Below are positions 33,060 through 42,057 of a stretch of DNA of 64,000 bases, one piece after another. The notes beneath the pieces were generated by a model. That model was given only the letters and a program-made list of their open reading frames with translations. It was not told where the DNA came from and ran no database searches. Source of the stretch: Ruania albidiflava DSM 18029 (GTDB taxonomy: Bacteria; Actinomycetota; Actinomycetes; Actinomycetales; Beutenbergiaceae). The stretch spans positions 115,352 through 179,351 of the forward strand of contig NZ_ATWL01000008.1 of NCBI RefSeq assembly GCF_000421225.1, written 5' to 3'. Both the position numbers and the translations under genes were made by a program. Numbering within the stretch: position 1 is the stretch's first letter; every line of letters begins with the position of its first letter.

Positions 33060-34538
33060 TCAGCCCGGCAGCTCCCAGGTGTGCACCGGCTGGTTGGAGT
33101 GCATCCCGTCCATGTACCGCAACAGCATCTCGGTGAGCGCCTGATCCCGGTCCATGCCCGTAGCCTCCAGGGCCGCGACGGTCTCGGTCTGCCACCAGGC
33201 CCCGTTGCGTCGGAGCTTGCACCGCGCCTCGATGATGCCCAGGAAGCGGTCGACCACCGTGCTGGCCACATGTCGCCGCGCCAGACCTTCGGCAGCCAGT
33301 GGCAGCAGGTGCCGCAGTACCAGCTCGTCCCAACCGACCTCGCCGTACCCGGGCCAGTACATGGTGGCCTCCACACCGTCCCGAGCGCCGGCGGTGAAGT
33401 TCGCCTCGGCGGCGGAGAAGCTCATCCGTGACCACATCGGCCGGTCCTCGTGGGCGAGCATCTCCATCGCACCGTAGTAGAAGGCGGCGTTGGCGAGGAT
33501 GTCGCTGACTGTCGGCCCAGCCGGGAGCACCCGGTTCTCCACCCGCAGGTGCGGTTTGCCGTGCACGACGTCGTAGACCGGCCGGTTCCACCGGTACACC
33601 GTGCCGTTGTGCAACCGCAGCTCCTGCAACCTCGGCGTGCGTCCGGCGGCCAGCTCCGCCTCCGGGTCCTCGTCGGTGGTCTCCGGCAGCAGGGCGGGGA
33701 AGTAGCGCACGTTCTCCTCGAACAGGTCGAAGATCGAGGTGATCCAGGACTCGCCGAAGTACACCGGCGGGCGCACCCCCTGGTTGCGCAGCTCGGGGGA
33801 GCGGGTGTCGGTGGCCTGCAGGAACAGCTCGGTGCGGGTCTCCGCCCAGAGCTGTTTGCCGAACAGGAACGGGGAGTTCGCACCGAGCGCCAGCTGCGGG
33901 CCGGCGAGGATCTGCGCGGCGTTCCAGTGCGGGGCGAACTCGCTGGGGGAGACCTGCAGGTGCAGCTGCACCGACGTGCACGCCGACTCCGGGGCGATCG
34001 TGGCGGTGAGCATCCGCAGCGGTTCCGGACCGGAGATGTCCAGCTCGATGTCCTCGCGCCTGGCGGCGAACACCGCGTCCTCCAGCGCCTGGTACCGCGG
34101 GTTCGGGCTCATCCAGTCCCCGGACAGGTGCTCGGGCCGCAGCGTGGGCAGGATGCCGATCATCGCGATCTGCGCGCCATGCTGCTTCGCCCGGTCGTCC
34201 GCGTGGTTCAGCGCATCACGCAGGTCCCGCTCCAGGTCCAGCACCGCTTCCCCGGGCAACGGCTGCGGGGGCACGTTCAGCTCGATGTTGTACCGCGCCA
34301 GCTCGGTCTGGAACGCCGGGTCGGCGATCTCGGAGAGCACCTGGGCGTTCTTCATCGACGGCTGCATCGCCGAGTCCACCAGGTTCAGCTCGATCTCCAG
34401 GCCGGTCAGGGCAGGGTGGGAGTCGAAGTGGTGGTGGGCGAGCATCTCGGAGAACACGTCCAGGCACCGACGTACCTTCTGCCGGTAGCGCAGCCGTTGC
34501 TCCCGACTGAAGGTCTGGGTGTTGATCTCATCTCCCAC
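33060..34538 (-). CDS. Glutamate-cysteine ligase-like protein (GCS2 family)
   Basis: 492 residues from GTG 34538, chosen because AAGGAG lies 6 nt upstream and homologous sequence begins there (INTQTFSREQRLRYRQKV). Conserved pieces are HPALTGLEIELNLVD (nucleotide/metal-binding glutamates), NIELNVPP, DWMSPNPRYQALEDAV and SVQLHLQVSP. A charged C-terminal helix region ends the protein. The family makes gamma-glutamyl amide bonds with ATP. Many actinobacterial copies have an unproven substrate, since these bacteria use mycothiol rather than glutathione. It is convergent with the small protein gene at 33057, with 2 bp between the stops. Confidence 0.82.
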   Translation of the reverse strand: MGDEINTQTFSREQRLRYRQKVRRCLDVFSEMLAHHHFDSHPALTGLEIELNLVDSAMQPSMKNAQVLSEIADPAFQTELARYNIELNVPPQPLPGEAVLDLERDLRDALNHADDRAKQHGAQIAMIGILPTLRPEHLSGDWMSPNPRYQALEDAVFAARREDIELDISGPEPLRMLTATIAPESACTSVQLHLQVSPSEFAPHWNAAQILAGPQLALGANSPFLFGKQLWAETRTELFLQATDTRSPELRNQGVRPPVYFGESWITSIFDLFEENVRYFPALLPETTDEDPEAELAAGRTPRLQELRLHNGTVYRWNRPVYDVVHGKPHLRVENRVLPAGPTVSDILANAAFYYGAMEMLAHEDRPMWSRMSFSAAEANFTAGARDGVEATMYWPGYGEVGWDELVLRHLLPLAAEGLARRHVASTVVDRFLGIIEARCKLRRNGAWWQTETVAALEATGMDRDQALTEMLLRYMDGMHSNQPVHTWELPG

Positions 34539-34692
34539 AGGCGTCTCCTTGCGCGCGGGGCCGGGTGTGGCGGCGGCGATGAGGCCTATCCCACCATCGT
34601 TGGGCTGGCTCCGCCACAGGTTCGGATCCGCAGCTGCTCGGCGGTGCAGGGGTGCGCGGTGGGTAGGCTCAGCAGGGACGAAGGAGGCAGAC

Positions 34693-35460
34693 GTGCACAA
34701 GCTTGCCTGGCGTCGGTACGGACCGGGGTCGGACGGCGGCGGCCCACCCTTGGTCCTGCTGCATGCGTTTCCGCTGGACTCGCGGATGTGGACGGACACG
34801 ATCGCGGCGCTGCCGCAGGTGCCGGTGCTCACCATCGACGCGCCCGGCTTCGGGGACTCCCCGGACCTGGGCGGTGGCCTGGAGGAGTACGCCGACGCCG
34901 TCGCCGGCACACTCGGCGCCGTCGGGGTACGGCGGGCGGTGGTGGCCGGGCTGTCCATGGGCGGCTACACCACCCTGGCGCTGGCCGAGCGGCAGCCCGG
35001 GCTCCTGGCTGGGATCGGGCTGCTGGACACCAAGGCACGGGTGGACCCGCCGCAGGCACGGGCCGCGCGGTTGCAGATGGCCGAGGCGGCACTGGGTGAG
35101 CAGGGCGCGCAGGTGGTCGCACCGATGATCGACACCCTGCTCGGGCAGACCCCGCCGGAAGAAGTGCGGACCGAGGTGAGCGGATGGCTCACCCAGGCTC
35201 CGCCGTCGGGCATCGCCTGGGCGCAACGAGCGATGGCGGCACGAGAGGACCGGCTCGCCACGCTGCGGCAGCTGGACGTGCCGGCGCTGGTGCTGCGCGG
35301 TGCTCAGGACGCCACCGCGAGCCTGGCCGACCACGAGGAGATGGCCGCCGCGCTGGGCACCGACGTGGTCGAGGTGGACGGTGCAGGCCACCTCAGCGCG
35401 GTGGAGGCGCCGGACCAGGTGGCGACCGCCCTCGCCGACCTGCACGCCCGCGCCCGCTGA
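34693..35460 (+). CDS. Alpha/beta hydrolase
   Basis: 255 residues from GTG 34693 with AAGGAGG 6 nt upstream. The fold is clear: oxyanion region LLHAFPLDSRMW, nucleophile serine in GLSMGGYTTLAL, acid in VLRGAQDATAS, and histidine in VDGAGHLSAVEAP. There is no signal peptide. The substrate is unknown; carboxylester or lactone hydrolysis is likely. It is divergent from the GCS2-type gene with 154 bp between. TAGGCT at about 30 bp upstream could be its -10. Confidence 0.85.
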   Translation: MHKLAWRRYGPGSDGGGPPLVLLHAFPLDSRMWTDTIAALPQVPVLTIDAPGFGDSPDLGGGLEEYADAVAGTLGAVGVRRAVVAGLSMGGYTTLALAERQPGLLAGIGLLDTKARVDPPQARAARLQMAEAALGEQGAQVVAPMIDTLLGQTPPEEVRTEVSGWLTQAPPSGIAWAQRAMAAREDRLATLRQLDVPALVLRGAQDATASLADHEEMAAALGTDVVEVDGAGHLSAVEAPDQVATALADLHARAR

Positions 35461-35506
35461 CCCATTCCCCCCTCACCCGCACCCGCCGTCGCGTGAATCG
35501 ATGCAG

Positions 35507-35565
35507 GCGATACCTGGCCCGCGCAGTCGTGCTCCCGGGTATCGCACCCGCGGAGCAGGTATCGC
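35507..35565. repeat. GATACC inverted repeat between convergent genes
   Basis: GCGATACCTG (35507-35516) and CAGGTATCGC (35556-35565) are perfect 10-bp inverted repeats with a 39-nt loop. A third related copy, CGGGTATCGC, lies inside at 35536-35545. The element fills most of the 113 bp between two convergent genes, so a bidirectional terminator is one reading. No T-run is present. Confidence 0.45.
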
Positions 35566-35573
35566 GCTGACCG

Positions 35574-36005
35574 TCAGCTCGGCGCGGCATCCCAGTCGGG
35601 CAGCAGACGGGTGAGCGCATCTACGAGCGGGATGGAGTCGCCGTCCTTGCCGCCGGCGCCGAGCACGAGCGGCGGGTCGGCAGGTTCAGGTCTGGTGCCG
35701 CGCAGCCGCTCCCACGCCGTCAACGGGGCGGTGAGCACGTAGAACTGCCCGTCCGGGGTGAGCGCGGCGGTGCGGTCCACCCGCAGGTACCAGCCGCGCA
35801 GCGGGGTGCGCGCCGAACCGCGGCTGCCGTAGCCCTTGACCACCAAGGGCTCAGTGGGCAGGTCCGCGGCGCGGGCGGCGGCGGCGAAGGTGTGCAGCAT
35901 CTGCCGGGCCCGGTCCACCTCCGCCTGCCGGCGCTGAGCCAGCCGGCGTTCGTGCTCGCGGGCGGCCTCAGTACGCTGTGCGGCCCAGTCAGCGGGAGTG
36001 CTCAC
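35574..36005 (-). CDS. Conserved hypothetical protein
   Basis: 143 residues from GTG 36005. The first half is a charged helix (RTEAAREHERRLAQRRQAEV). The second half is a mixed alpha/beta region with VVKGYGSRGSARTPLRGWYL, FYVLTAPLTAWERLRG and GKDGDSIPLVDALTRLL. Proteins with this layout occur across actinobacteria, but I know of no function. It is divergent from the GNAT gene at 36098 with 92 bp between. Its stop lies 9 bp past the GATACC repeat. Confidence 0.65.
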   Translation of the reverse strand: MSTPADWAAQRTEAAREHERRLAQRRQAEVDRARQMLHTFAAAARAADLPTEPLVVKGYGSRGSARTPLRGWYLRVDRTAALTPDGQFYVLTAPLTAWERLRGTRPEPADPPLVLGAGGKDGDSIPLVDALTRLLPDWDAAPS

Positions 36006-36097
36006 CGTCCCAGGGTAGGTGCACCGACAACGTGCCTGGTGCGACCGCTCGGCGTCGAGGTTCGCGGCCCGCGGCGGTGCTCCTATGCTGGGCGACC

Positions 36098-36577
36098 ATG
36101 ACCGCTGCACGGATCCGACAAGCCCACCCGGGCGACGCCGACGCCTTGCACGAGCTGCACTGCGTCACCTGGCGGGAGGCCTATGCCGGCCTGGTGCCCG
36201 AGACGGTGTTCCGGCAGCGGGAGGAGCGGGGCTCCGGGCACTGGCTGGAGAGGCTCAGCGACCCTGCCGGTGATGCCGTCTGGTTGGCCCACCGTGACGG
36301 GGTGCCGGTCGGCTTCGCCACTGCGCACGCCGCCGGCACCGAGGGGCCGCGCCCGCTGTGCCTGCAGGCGCTGTACGTGCGCACCAGCGAGTACGGGCAG
36401 GGCACCGCGGCGAACCTGCTCCAGCTGGCGGTCGGCGACGCACCGTGCTTCCTCTGGGTCGCGGAGGAGAACCCGCGGGCGTTGGCGTTCTACCGCAAGC
36501 ACGGGTTCGAGCCGGACGGGTCGACCGAGACTGTGGCGCACTGGGGCGGGTTGACGACCGTCCGGATGGTGCGCTGA
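36098..36577 (+). CDS. GNAT family N-acetyltransferase
   Basis: 159 residues. The acetyl-CoA fold is visible: LHELHCVTWREAYAGLVPE at the start, VWLAHRDGVPVGFATAH, LQALYVRTSEYGQGTAANLL (the pyrophosphate loop, with Q/G-x-G-T-A), and WVAEENPRALAFYRKHGF at the end. The acceptor substrate is unknown. TATGCT at 36084-36089 lies about 8 nt before the ATG, so the transcript is probably leaderless. Its stop is 6 bp from the convergent stop of the coiled-coil gene. Confidence 0.88.
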   Translation: MTAARIRQAHPGDADALHELHCVTWREAYAGLVPETVFRQREERGSGHWLERLSDPAGDAVWLAHRDGVPVGFATAHAAGTEGPRPLCLQALYVRTSEYGQGTAANLLQLAVGDAPCFLWVAEENPRALAFYRKHGFEPDGSTETVAHWGGLTTVRMVR

Positions 36578-36583
36578 CCGAGA

Positions 36584-38173
36584 TCAGCGCGGGTTCGGGC
36601 CCACGCGCTGCTCGTCGGTGACGGCGTCCAGCACCTCGGTGTCGCCGGTGGCGGCATCCTCCGCGTCGGCCGGAGCAGCGGCCGCGGCGTCGTCTGCAGC
36701 GTCCTGCGCACCATCGTCCTGGGCGTCCTGCGATCCCTCGACAGCTTCTGGGGCGCTCTCGGCGCTGTCGCTGCTGTCCGTCTCGGGCGTCGCCGGCTCC
36801 TGCGCGTCCTGCGGGGTCTGGGGGCTGCGGTCCTCCGGAGCGTCTGCCGGGGTGGCCTCGCCCAGCTCAACGTCGTCGGACTCGGACGCATCGATCTCAT
36901 CGGTGTCGCCGTCCGCCGCCTCTGCCTGGGCAACCAGCGTGGCGGCATCGGCGATCTGCCCGGAGCCGAGCAGGGTGCGCAGCTCGTCCAGGTACCCGGT
37001 GATCGACTCGCGCTGCTGGTTCAGCTCGTCCACCTGCCGCTGCGCGGTGCGGCGGTCGCGGTCGGTCTCGGCCGCAGTGTCCGAACGCAGCCGGTCCGCC
37101 GCCTCGCGCGCCTCCCGGGTGATCCGGTCCGCACTGGACCGAGCGTCGGCCAGGATCTCGGCCGACTGGGCCTCGGCGGCCGAGCGCAGCTCCTCCGCCT
37201 TGGTCAACGCCTCTGCGACCCGGGCCTCCGCCTCCTGGGCGTGCGCCTGCGCACGGGCGATCATCTCGTCGGTGTCCGCCTTCGCCTGCGCGTGCAGCGC
37301 GGCGTCCGACTCCTCCGAGGCGGCTCGTCGCTGGGCGATCTCGAGCTCGGCGTCCTCTCGCAGCTGCGCCACCGACTGACGGATCTCCTCGGCGTCCGCA
37401 TTGGCCTGCCGGAGCAGCTCGGCCGCCTCCTCCTCCGCTTGCGCGATCGTGGTGGCCGCTTCCCGGCGAGCCTCCTCCCGGTGCGCCTCCGCCTCGCTCC
37501 TGGTGCGGTTGCGGATCTCCTCGGCCTCGGCCTCACTGCTGGCCTTCAGCTCTCGAGCGGCGCGCTCGGAGGCGACCTTTCGTTCGGCGATCTCCTTCTC
37601 CGCAGCGGCCCGGGCGGTGCCGAGCTCTCGCTCCAGGCTGGCGTGCTTCTCGCTCTGCTCGGTCCGGGCGACGCTGGAGATCCGGGCGGCCTCCCGCTCT
37701 GAGGAGGCCACCAGCTCTTCTGCCTTCCGCTGGGCGGCGAGCAGAGTGCCCTCTGCCTGGCTGGCCGCCGCCTGCATGGTGCTGTCGGCATCACGTCGGG
37801 CGTTGGCCAGCAGCTCGGCAGCCTCGTTCTCCGCCTGGGAGGTCAGCTCGTCAGCAGCACCCTGGGCCCGAGCGGTGATGTCTTTGGCCTGCCGGTTCGC
37901 CTGGGTGAGCACGTCCGCGGACTGTTCCTCAGCCGAGCGGAGGAGCTGCTCGATCCGGGCGCCGAGCCCGGCATAGCTCGGTTTCTCCGCTTCCCGGAGC
38001 TGCGCCTGGGCATCGGCCAGCTCGCCAGAGATCTGCATCGTGCTCGCATCCAGGGACTCCACCTGGGTGCGCGCCTCTTTGAGCTGTCGCTCCAGGGAGT
38101 GGATCCGCTGATCGACCTGCGCACGGTCGTACCCACGCATCACTACGGGGAAGGTCGATGAGTCGTCAGCCAC
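36584..38173 (-). CDS. DivIVA-like long coiled-coil protein
   Basis: 529 residues from GTG 38173 with GAGGAG 8 nt upstream. The start (FPVVMRGYDRAQVDQRIHSL) is the DivIVA-type N-terminal motif. Residues about 30-400 are a nearly continuous Ala/Glu/Arg-rich coiled coil. The last about 125 residues are acidic and disordered (DEIDASESDDVELGEATPAD and similar). The layout resembles DivIVA/FilP/Scy family proteins of actinobacteria, which form filaments at the pole or septum and organise cell wall growth. No membrane segment is seen. It is divergent from the membrane protein/lipoprotein operon with 239 bp between, which holds no gene. Confidence 0.75.
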   Translation of the reverse strand: MADDSSTFPVVMRGYDRAQVDQRIHSLERQLKEARTQVESLDASTMQISGELADAQAQLREAEKPSYAGLGARIEQLLRSAEEQSADVLTQANRQAKDITARAQGAADELTSQAENEAAELLANARRDADSTMQAAASQAEGTLLAAQRKAEELVASSEREAARISSVARTEQSEKHASLERELGTARAAAEKEIAERKVASERAARELKASSEAEAEEIRNRTRSEAEAHREEARREAATTIAQAEEEAAELLRQANADAEEIRQSVAQLREDAELEIAQRRAASEESDAALHAQAKADTDEMIARAQAHAQEAEARVAEALTKAEELRSAAEAQSAEILADARSSADRITREAREAADRLRSDTAAETDRDRRTAQRQVDELNQQRESITGYLDELRTLLGSGQIADAATLVAQAEAADGDTDEIDASESDDVELGEATPADAPEDRSPQTPQDAQEPATPETDSSDSAESAPEAVEGSQDAQDDGAQDAADDAAAAAPADAEDAATGDTEVLDAVTDEQRVGPNPR

Positions 38174-38412
38174 GGGTGCTCCTCGCGATGAGCTTTGGGG
38201 GTGTAGTTGGGGGCGAAGACCAGGCTCGGTCTTCCGCCGGAGAGAGTCCGACGGCACATGACGGACCGCTCTACGCACTCAGCGTAACTGGTGCTGCGAG
38301 CCCCTCCGCAGGTGTGCTGGATCACCCACGACGTGAGATGTTACGGAAAGGTCACGTACTCTGGGGGGTCGTCGGCGAACGGTCGACCTCGACGAGAAGG
38401 GCTCAAGAGCTG

Positions 38413-40017
38413 GTGCTACGACGGATCTTCGCCATCGTGCTCATCGTGCTCGGTCTTGGCACGGCCGGCGCCGCACTCGCCTCCGGCACGATCTGGCGGC
38501 CTGCTGAAGTGGTCACTGCCACTCTGCCACAGGAACCGGACGTCCCGGTCGTGGTCGCCGGCGGCAACGTGCTGGCCACGGTGAACCCGAACGTGACGGT
38601 GACGCTCACCGCGCCTGACGCGGACACCCCGCTGGTGCTCGCCATGGGCCGGGAGGCAGACGTGCGCGCCTGGCTGGACGGCTCTCCCTACGAAGAGGTC
38701 ACCGGGCTGACCGACTGGGAGACGCTGGCGGTCGCGCAAGGGCCGGCGGAGAGCGAGGAGCCCAGCGCCACCGAGGACGAGAGCGCCACGGACGACGAGA
38801 GCGCCACGGACGACGCCAGCGCGGAACCGACCGAGGACGCCACCGGGGACGAGGGAGCCGAGGACACTCCGGCCGATGCCACGGTGCCGGACCCGGCCGG
38901 GTCCGACCTGTGGATCGAGGAGGTCACCGGCACCGGCGAGCTGACCTACGACTGGTCCCAGGTGGAGGGCCGCTGGATGATGCTGGTCGCCACCGACGGC
39001 ACCGAGCCGGCGCCGGACGTCTCCATGACCTGGACCCGCGAGGTCACCACCCCGTTGGTGGTCCCTGGTCTCATCGTGGGTGGTGTGCTCTTCCTCATCG
39101 GTCTGGTCTGGCTGATCGTCGAGCTGCTCGTGCACCGGGAGGAGCGGCGCGCGCGCCGAGCGCGGTCGGCCGACTCCGGTGAGGAGCAGACGCCGGTCGT
39201 GCCCACCACTGCTGAGGACGGTACCCCGCTGACCCGCCGTGAGATCCGCGAAGCCGCCCGGGCAGCGGCTCGTAAGGGCGGTGCCCCGTCCGCGACGAGC
39301 GCCACGGCGCCCTCTGCGGAGGACACCTCCACCCCGGGGACCGGCGCGGCCGACGAGGAGGCGCCCAGCGACTGGAGCGCCATCATCAGCGGCCAGGCAG
39401 CCGACGGGTCCGCCGACAGTGACCAGCCGCGAGCGGGTACCGAGCCGCCGCAGGAGCCTGGGCAGACCGGGCAGACCGAGCAGACCGGGGAGGGTGACAG
39501 CACAGCAGCCGGCTCGGGTGCCACGGACCTGGACGAGTGGGTCCGCAGCGGCCGCACCGGTGACGAGGCGGGCCCGGTCAGCACCTACGAGTCCCCGGCC
39601 CCCGGCCGCGGGCTGGGTGCTGAGCCTGCCGGTGACCTCGGCCGCACCTGGGAGGGCACCCCCACGTCCGGCGACGAGACCGCACCGGACGAGACCCCCA
39701 GCGAAGCAGCCGACGCCGCCGCGGGACAACCCCGCCGCTGGTGGCAGCGCCGCAAGCGGAAGGACGCCGGAGCCCGTGCCGCCCGACCCACCCACGGCAG
39801 TGCGCCGGTGGCGAACGACGACCCGGCCGACGACCACAGCGGCGGCGATGCTGGCCAGGCGAGCGACGCCGTCGACGAACCGAACCCACAAGCCTCCGGC
39901 GCCTCGTGGCGGCAGACCTGGGGTCTGACGACCGCCGTCAGCCCGATGCCCGCCGACGCGGAGCCGGACCGCACCGAGACCGACCCCGCCCCGGGCGACG
40001 AGGAGGGAGACCGATGA
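38413..40017 (+). CDS. Membrane protein with long acidic disordered regions
   Basis: 534 residues from GTG 38413, chosen because the first hydrophobic helix (RRIFAIVLIVLGLGTAGAAL) then starts at residue 3; an upstream in-frame ATG at 38338 is possible. The outside domain (about 25-210) is beta-rich and contains an acidic Ser/Thr repeat (ATDDESATDD). A second helix is at about 218-240 (VPGLIVGGVLFLIGLVWLIV), followed by a basic stop-transfer stretch and a 290-residue low-complexity cytoplasmic tail. Actinobacteria carry such proteins next to a lipoprotein and a YbbN-like gene, as here. Function is unknown. It overlaps the next gene by ATGA. Confidence 0.7.
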   Translation: MLRRIFAIVLIVLGLGTAGAALASGTIWRPAEVVTATLPQEPDVPVVVAGGNVLATVNPNVTVTLTAPDADTPLVLAMGREADVRAWLDGSPYEEVTGLTDWETLAVAQGPAESEEPSATEDESATDDESATDDASAEPTEDATGDEGAEDTPADATVPDPAGSDLWIEEVTGTGELTYDWSQVEGRWMMLVATDGTEPAPDVSMTWTREVTTPLVVPGLIVGGVLFLIGLVWLIVELLVHREERRARRARSADSGEEQTPVVPTTAEDGTPLTRREIREAARAAARKGGAPSATSATAPSAEDTSTPGTGAADEEAPSDWSAIISGQAADGSADSDQPRAGTEPPQEPGQTGQTEQTGEGDSTAAGSGATDLDEWVRSGRTGDEAGPVSTYESPAPGRGLGAEPAGDLGRTWEGTPTSGDETAPDETPSEAADAAAGQPRRWWQRRKRKDAGARAARPTHGSAPVANDDPADDHSGGDAGQASDAVDEPNPQASGASWRQTWGLTTAVSPMPADAEPDRTETDPAPGDEEGDR

Positions 40018-41075
40018 AGCGCAGCACCACCCGCCGCGCGAGCGCAGGGCTCACCGCACTGGCCGCGCTGAGCCTCCTCGCCGGGTGCGCCATCCCGGTG
40101 CCGTCACCGGAGGCTCAGCCCGAGGCACCGGAGACCATGCCGGTGCTCGACGAACCACGTATCGACCGGATCCTCGCCGACCTGGACGAGGTGGTCGCCG
40201 CAGCAGACGAGGAGCAGGACACCGACCTGCTCTCCCCACGAGTGGCCAACCCCGCGCTGCGGATCCGAGGCGCCGAGTACCGGCTGGCCGAGGCGACCGC
40301 CGACGGGGACAGCGCGTACAGCCCGCGCACCCTGATCACCTCCCCGCAGGCTGAGGTGGTCTCCGTCTCCCAGGACTGGCCGCGCACGATGCTGGTGGTC
40401 ACCGAGATCCCCGACGGGGCGAACGTGCCGCTGCTGCTCACCCTGGAGCAGGAGGACCCGCGGTCGCCGTACAAGCTGCACCACTGGGTGCGGCTGCTGC
40501 CGGGCACCGAGATGCCCCCGACTGCAGTGCCGGCCACCGGCACCGAGCAGATACCGGACGATGCCTCCGGTTTCCTGGTCGCCCCGGGCGAGGCGATCAC
40601 CGAGTACGCCGACGTCCTCACCAACGGCGAGGACAGCGACTTCGCGGACAGCTTCGCCCTCGAGGACGACGAGTTCTACACCCTGTTCCGGGACGAGGCG
40701 GAGAACCTGGACGTGGTGGACGAGGCCGGGACCTTCGCGCACCGGACCCATCCCTCGGACTCCCCGGTCATCGCCCTCGCCACCGAGGACGGCGGCTACA
40801 TCGTCGTCGGAGAGATGCGCACCCGGCAGAAGTTCACCAAGACCGTCTCCCAGTCGGAGATCACCGTCCCGTCTCCGCACATCGATGCACTCGACGACGA
40901 GGACGGCACCCTGGTCTACCTCGAGGACTCGCTGATCGCCTCGTTCCGCACCATGGTCGCCATGTACGTGCCCGGTGAGGACGCTGAGGACGGGCAGGTG
41001 ACCGTGCTGGGTGCTGAACGGGTGCTCACCGGTGTCTCCCGGGAGTGTCCTCGGGATCCGGACCGGTGTGCCTGA
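40014..41075 (+). CDS. Secreted lipoprotein of unknown function
   Basis: 353 residues from ATG 40014, which overlaps the preceding stop. The N-terminus has a basic stretch, hydrophobic helix and lipobox LLAGC with the lipid cysteine at residue 25 or so. The mature part is acidic with two similar halves (a domain around RIRGAEYRLAEATADGD and one around FADSFALEDDEF). It probably sits on the outer face of the membrane and works with the membrane protein encoded just upstream, to which it is translationally coupled. No catalytic motif is seen. Confidence 0.75.
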   Translation: MKRSTTRRASAGLTALAALSLLAGCAIPVPSPEAQPEAPETMPVLDEPRIDRILADLDEVVAAADEEQDTDLLSPRVANPALRIRGAEYRLAEATADGDSAYSPRTLITSPQAEVVSVSQDWPRTMLVVTEIPDGANVPLLLTLEQEDPRSPYKLHHWVRLLPGTEMPPTAVPATGTEQIPDDASGFLVAPGEAITEYADVLTNGEDSDFADSFALEDDEFYTLFRDEAENLDVVDEAGTFAHRTHPSDSPVIALATEDGGYIVVGEMRTRQKFTKTVSQSEITVPSPHIDALDDEDGTLVYLEDSLIASFRTMVAMYVPGEDAEDGQVTVLGAERVLTGVSRECPRDPDRCA

Positions 41076-41105
41076 GACCCCTGACTGCGAACTAGGATCG
41101 AGAGC

Positions 41106-42029
41106 ATGAGTCAGCAGCCCCCTCCGTCGATCAACCTGCACGGCGCCGTGGACCTGTCCGCACTTGCCGCCCCGCCACCTCCGCCGCCGAACGCGGCCAC
41201 CCCCGAGGGTCTGGTCACCGACGTCACCGAGGAGAACTTCAACGACGTCGTCCAGCAGTCGAACCAGGTCCCGGTCCTGGTGCTCCTCTGGCAGGTCGGG
41301 GAAGGGCAGAGCATCCAGCTGAACAGCACGCTGGAGACGCTGGTCACCGAGCAGCGCGGCAAGTTCGTCCTGGCCCGCATCGACGTGGCGGCGAACCCGC
41401 GACTGGCGCAGGCGTTCCAGGTTCAGGCCGTGCCCGCCGCGATGGCGGTGATCAAGGGCCAGCCGGTGCCGCTGTTCCAAGGGGCACCTGCGGCCGAGCA
41501 GATCCGCCCGGTGCTGGACCAGCTGCTGCAGCTGGCGAAGGAGAACGGGGTCACCGGCGAGGTGGACGCCGGTGAGCAGCCGGAGGAGTCCGAGGAGCCG
41601 GCGGAGCCGCCGTTGCCGCCGCACCTGCAGGCCGCCTACGACGCCATCGAGGCCGACGACCTAGACGGTGCAGTGGCGGCGTTCGAGCAGGCGATCAAGG
41701 AGAACCCCGCGGACGCTGAGGCCGCGGCCGGTCTGGCCCAGGTGCAGCTGCTCAAGCGGATCGCCGGCCTGGACCCGGCACAGGTGCTCCAGCGCGCTAC
41801 CGAGGCGAAGGCCGGTGACCTGGACGCCCAGCTCCCTGCTGCGGACCTCGAGGTCGCCGGCGGCCGGCTCGCCGAGGGGTATGCCCGGCTGCTGCAGGCG
41901 GTGCGGGTCACCGCTGGGGACGACCGGGAGCGGGCCCGGGTGCGGCTGCTCGAGCTGTTCCGGATCGCCCCGGACGACGACCCGGCGGTGGTCAAGGCCC
42001 GCCGCGACCTGGCGATCGCCCTGTACTGA
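41106..42029 (+). CDS. YbbN/CnoX-like thioredoxin-fold and TPR co-chaperone
   Basis: 307 residues. After a proline-rich start (APPPPPPNAATP) comes a thioredoxin fold at about 38-140 (VTEENFNDVVQQSNQVPVLV, ARIDVAANPRLAQAFQVQAV and a cis-Pro region VPAAMAVIKG). The redox CxxC is absent; the site reads WQVGEG. From about 165 there are tetratricopeptide-type helices (AYDAIEADDLDGAVAAFEQA). Such proteins act as holdases or co-chaperones rather than disulfide reductases. TAGGAT at 41093-41098 is placed so that the mRNA would begin at or near the ATG. It runs convergently into the maltokinase::glgB gene. Confidence 0.85.
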   Translation: MSQQPPPSINLHGAVDLSALAAPPPPPPNAATPEGLVTDVTEENFNDVVQQSNQVPVLVLLWQVGEGQSIQLNSTLETLVTEQRGKFVLARIDVAANPRLAQAFQVQAVPAAMAVIKGQPVPLFQGAPAAEQIRPVLDQLLQLAKENGVTGEVDAGEQPEESEEPAEPPLPPHLQAAYDAIEADDLDGAVAAFEQAIKENPADAEAAAGLAQVQLLKRIAGLDPAQVLQRATEAKAGDLDAQLPAADLEVAGGRLAEGYARLLQAVRVTAGDDRERARVRLLELFRIAPDDDPAVVKARRDLAIALY

Positions 42030-42040
42030 CCGCCCACCCG

Positions 42041-42057
42041 GCGCCTCAGTCAGGCGC
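42041..42057. terminator. Hairpin between convergent ybbN-like and glgB genes
   Basis: GCGCCT and AGGCGC (42041-42046 and 42052-42057) pair perfectly across a 5-nt loop, between and over the stops of the two convergent genes. There is no T-run, which is common for actinobacterial terminators. Confidence 0.4.
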
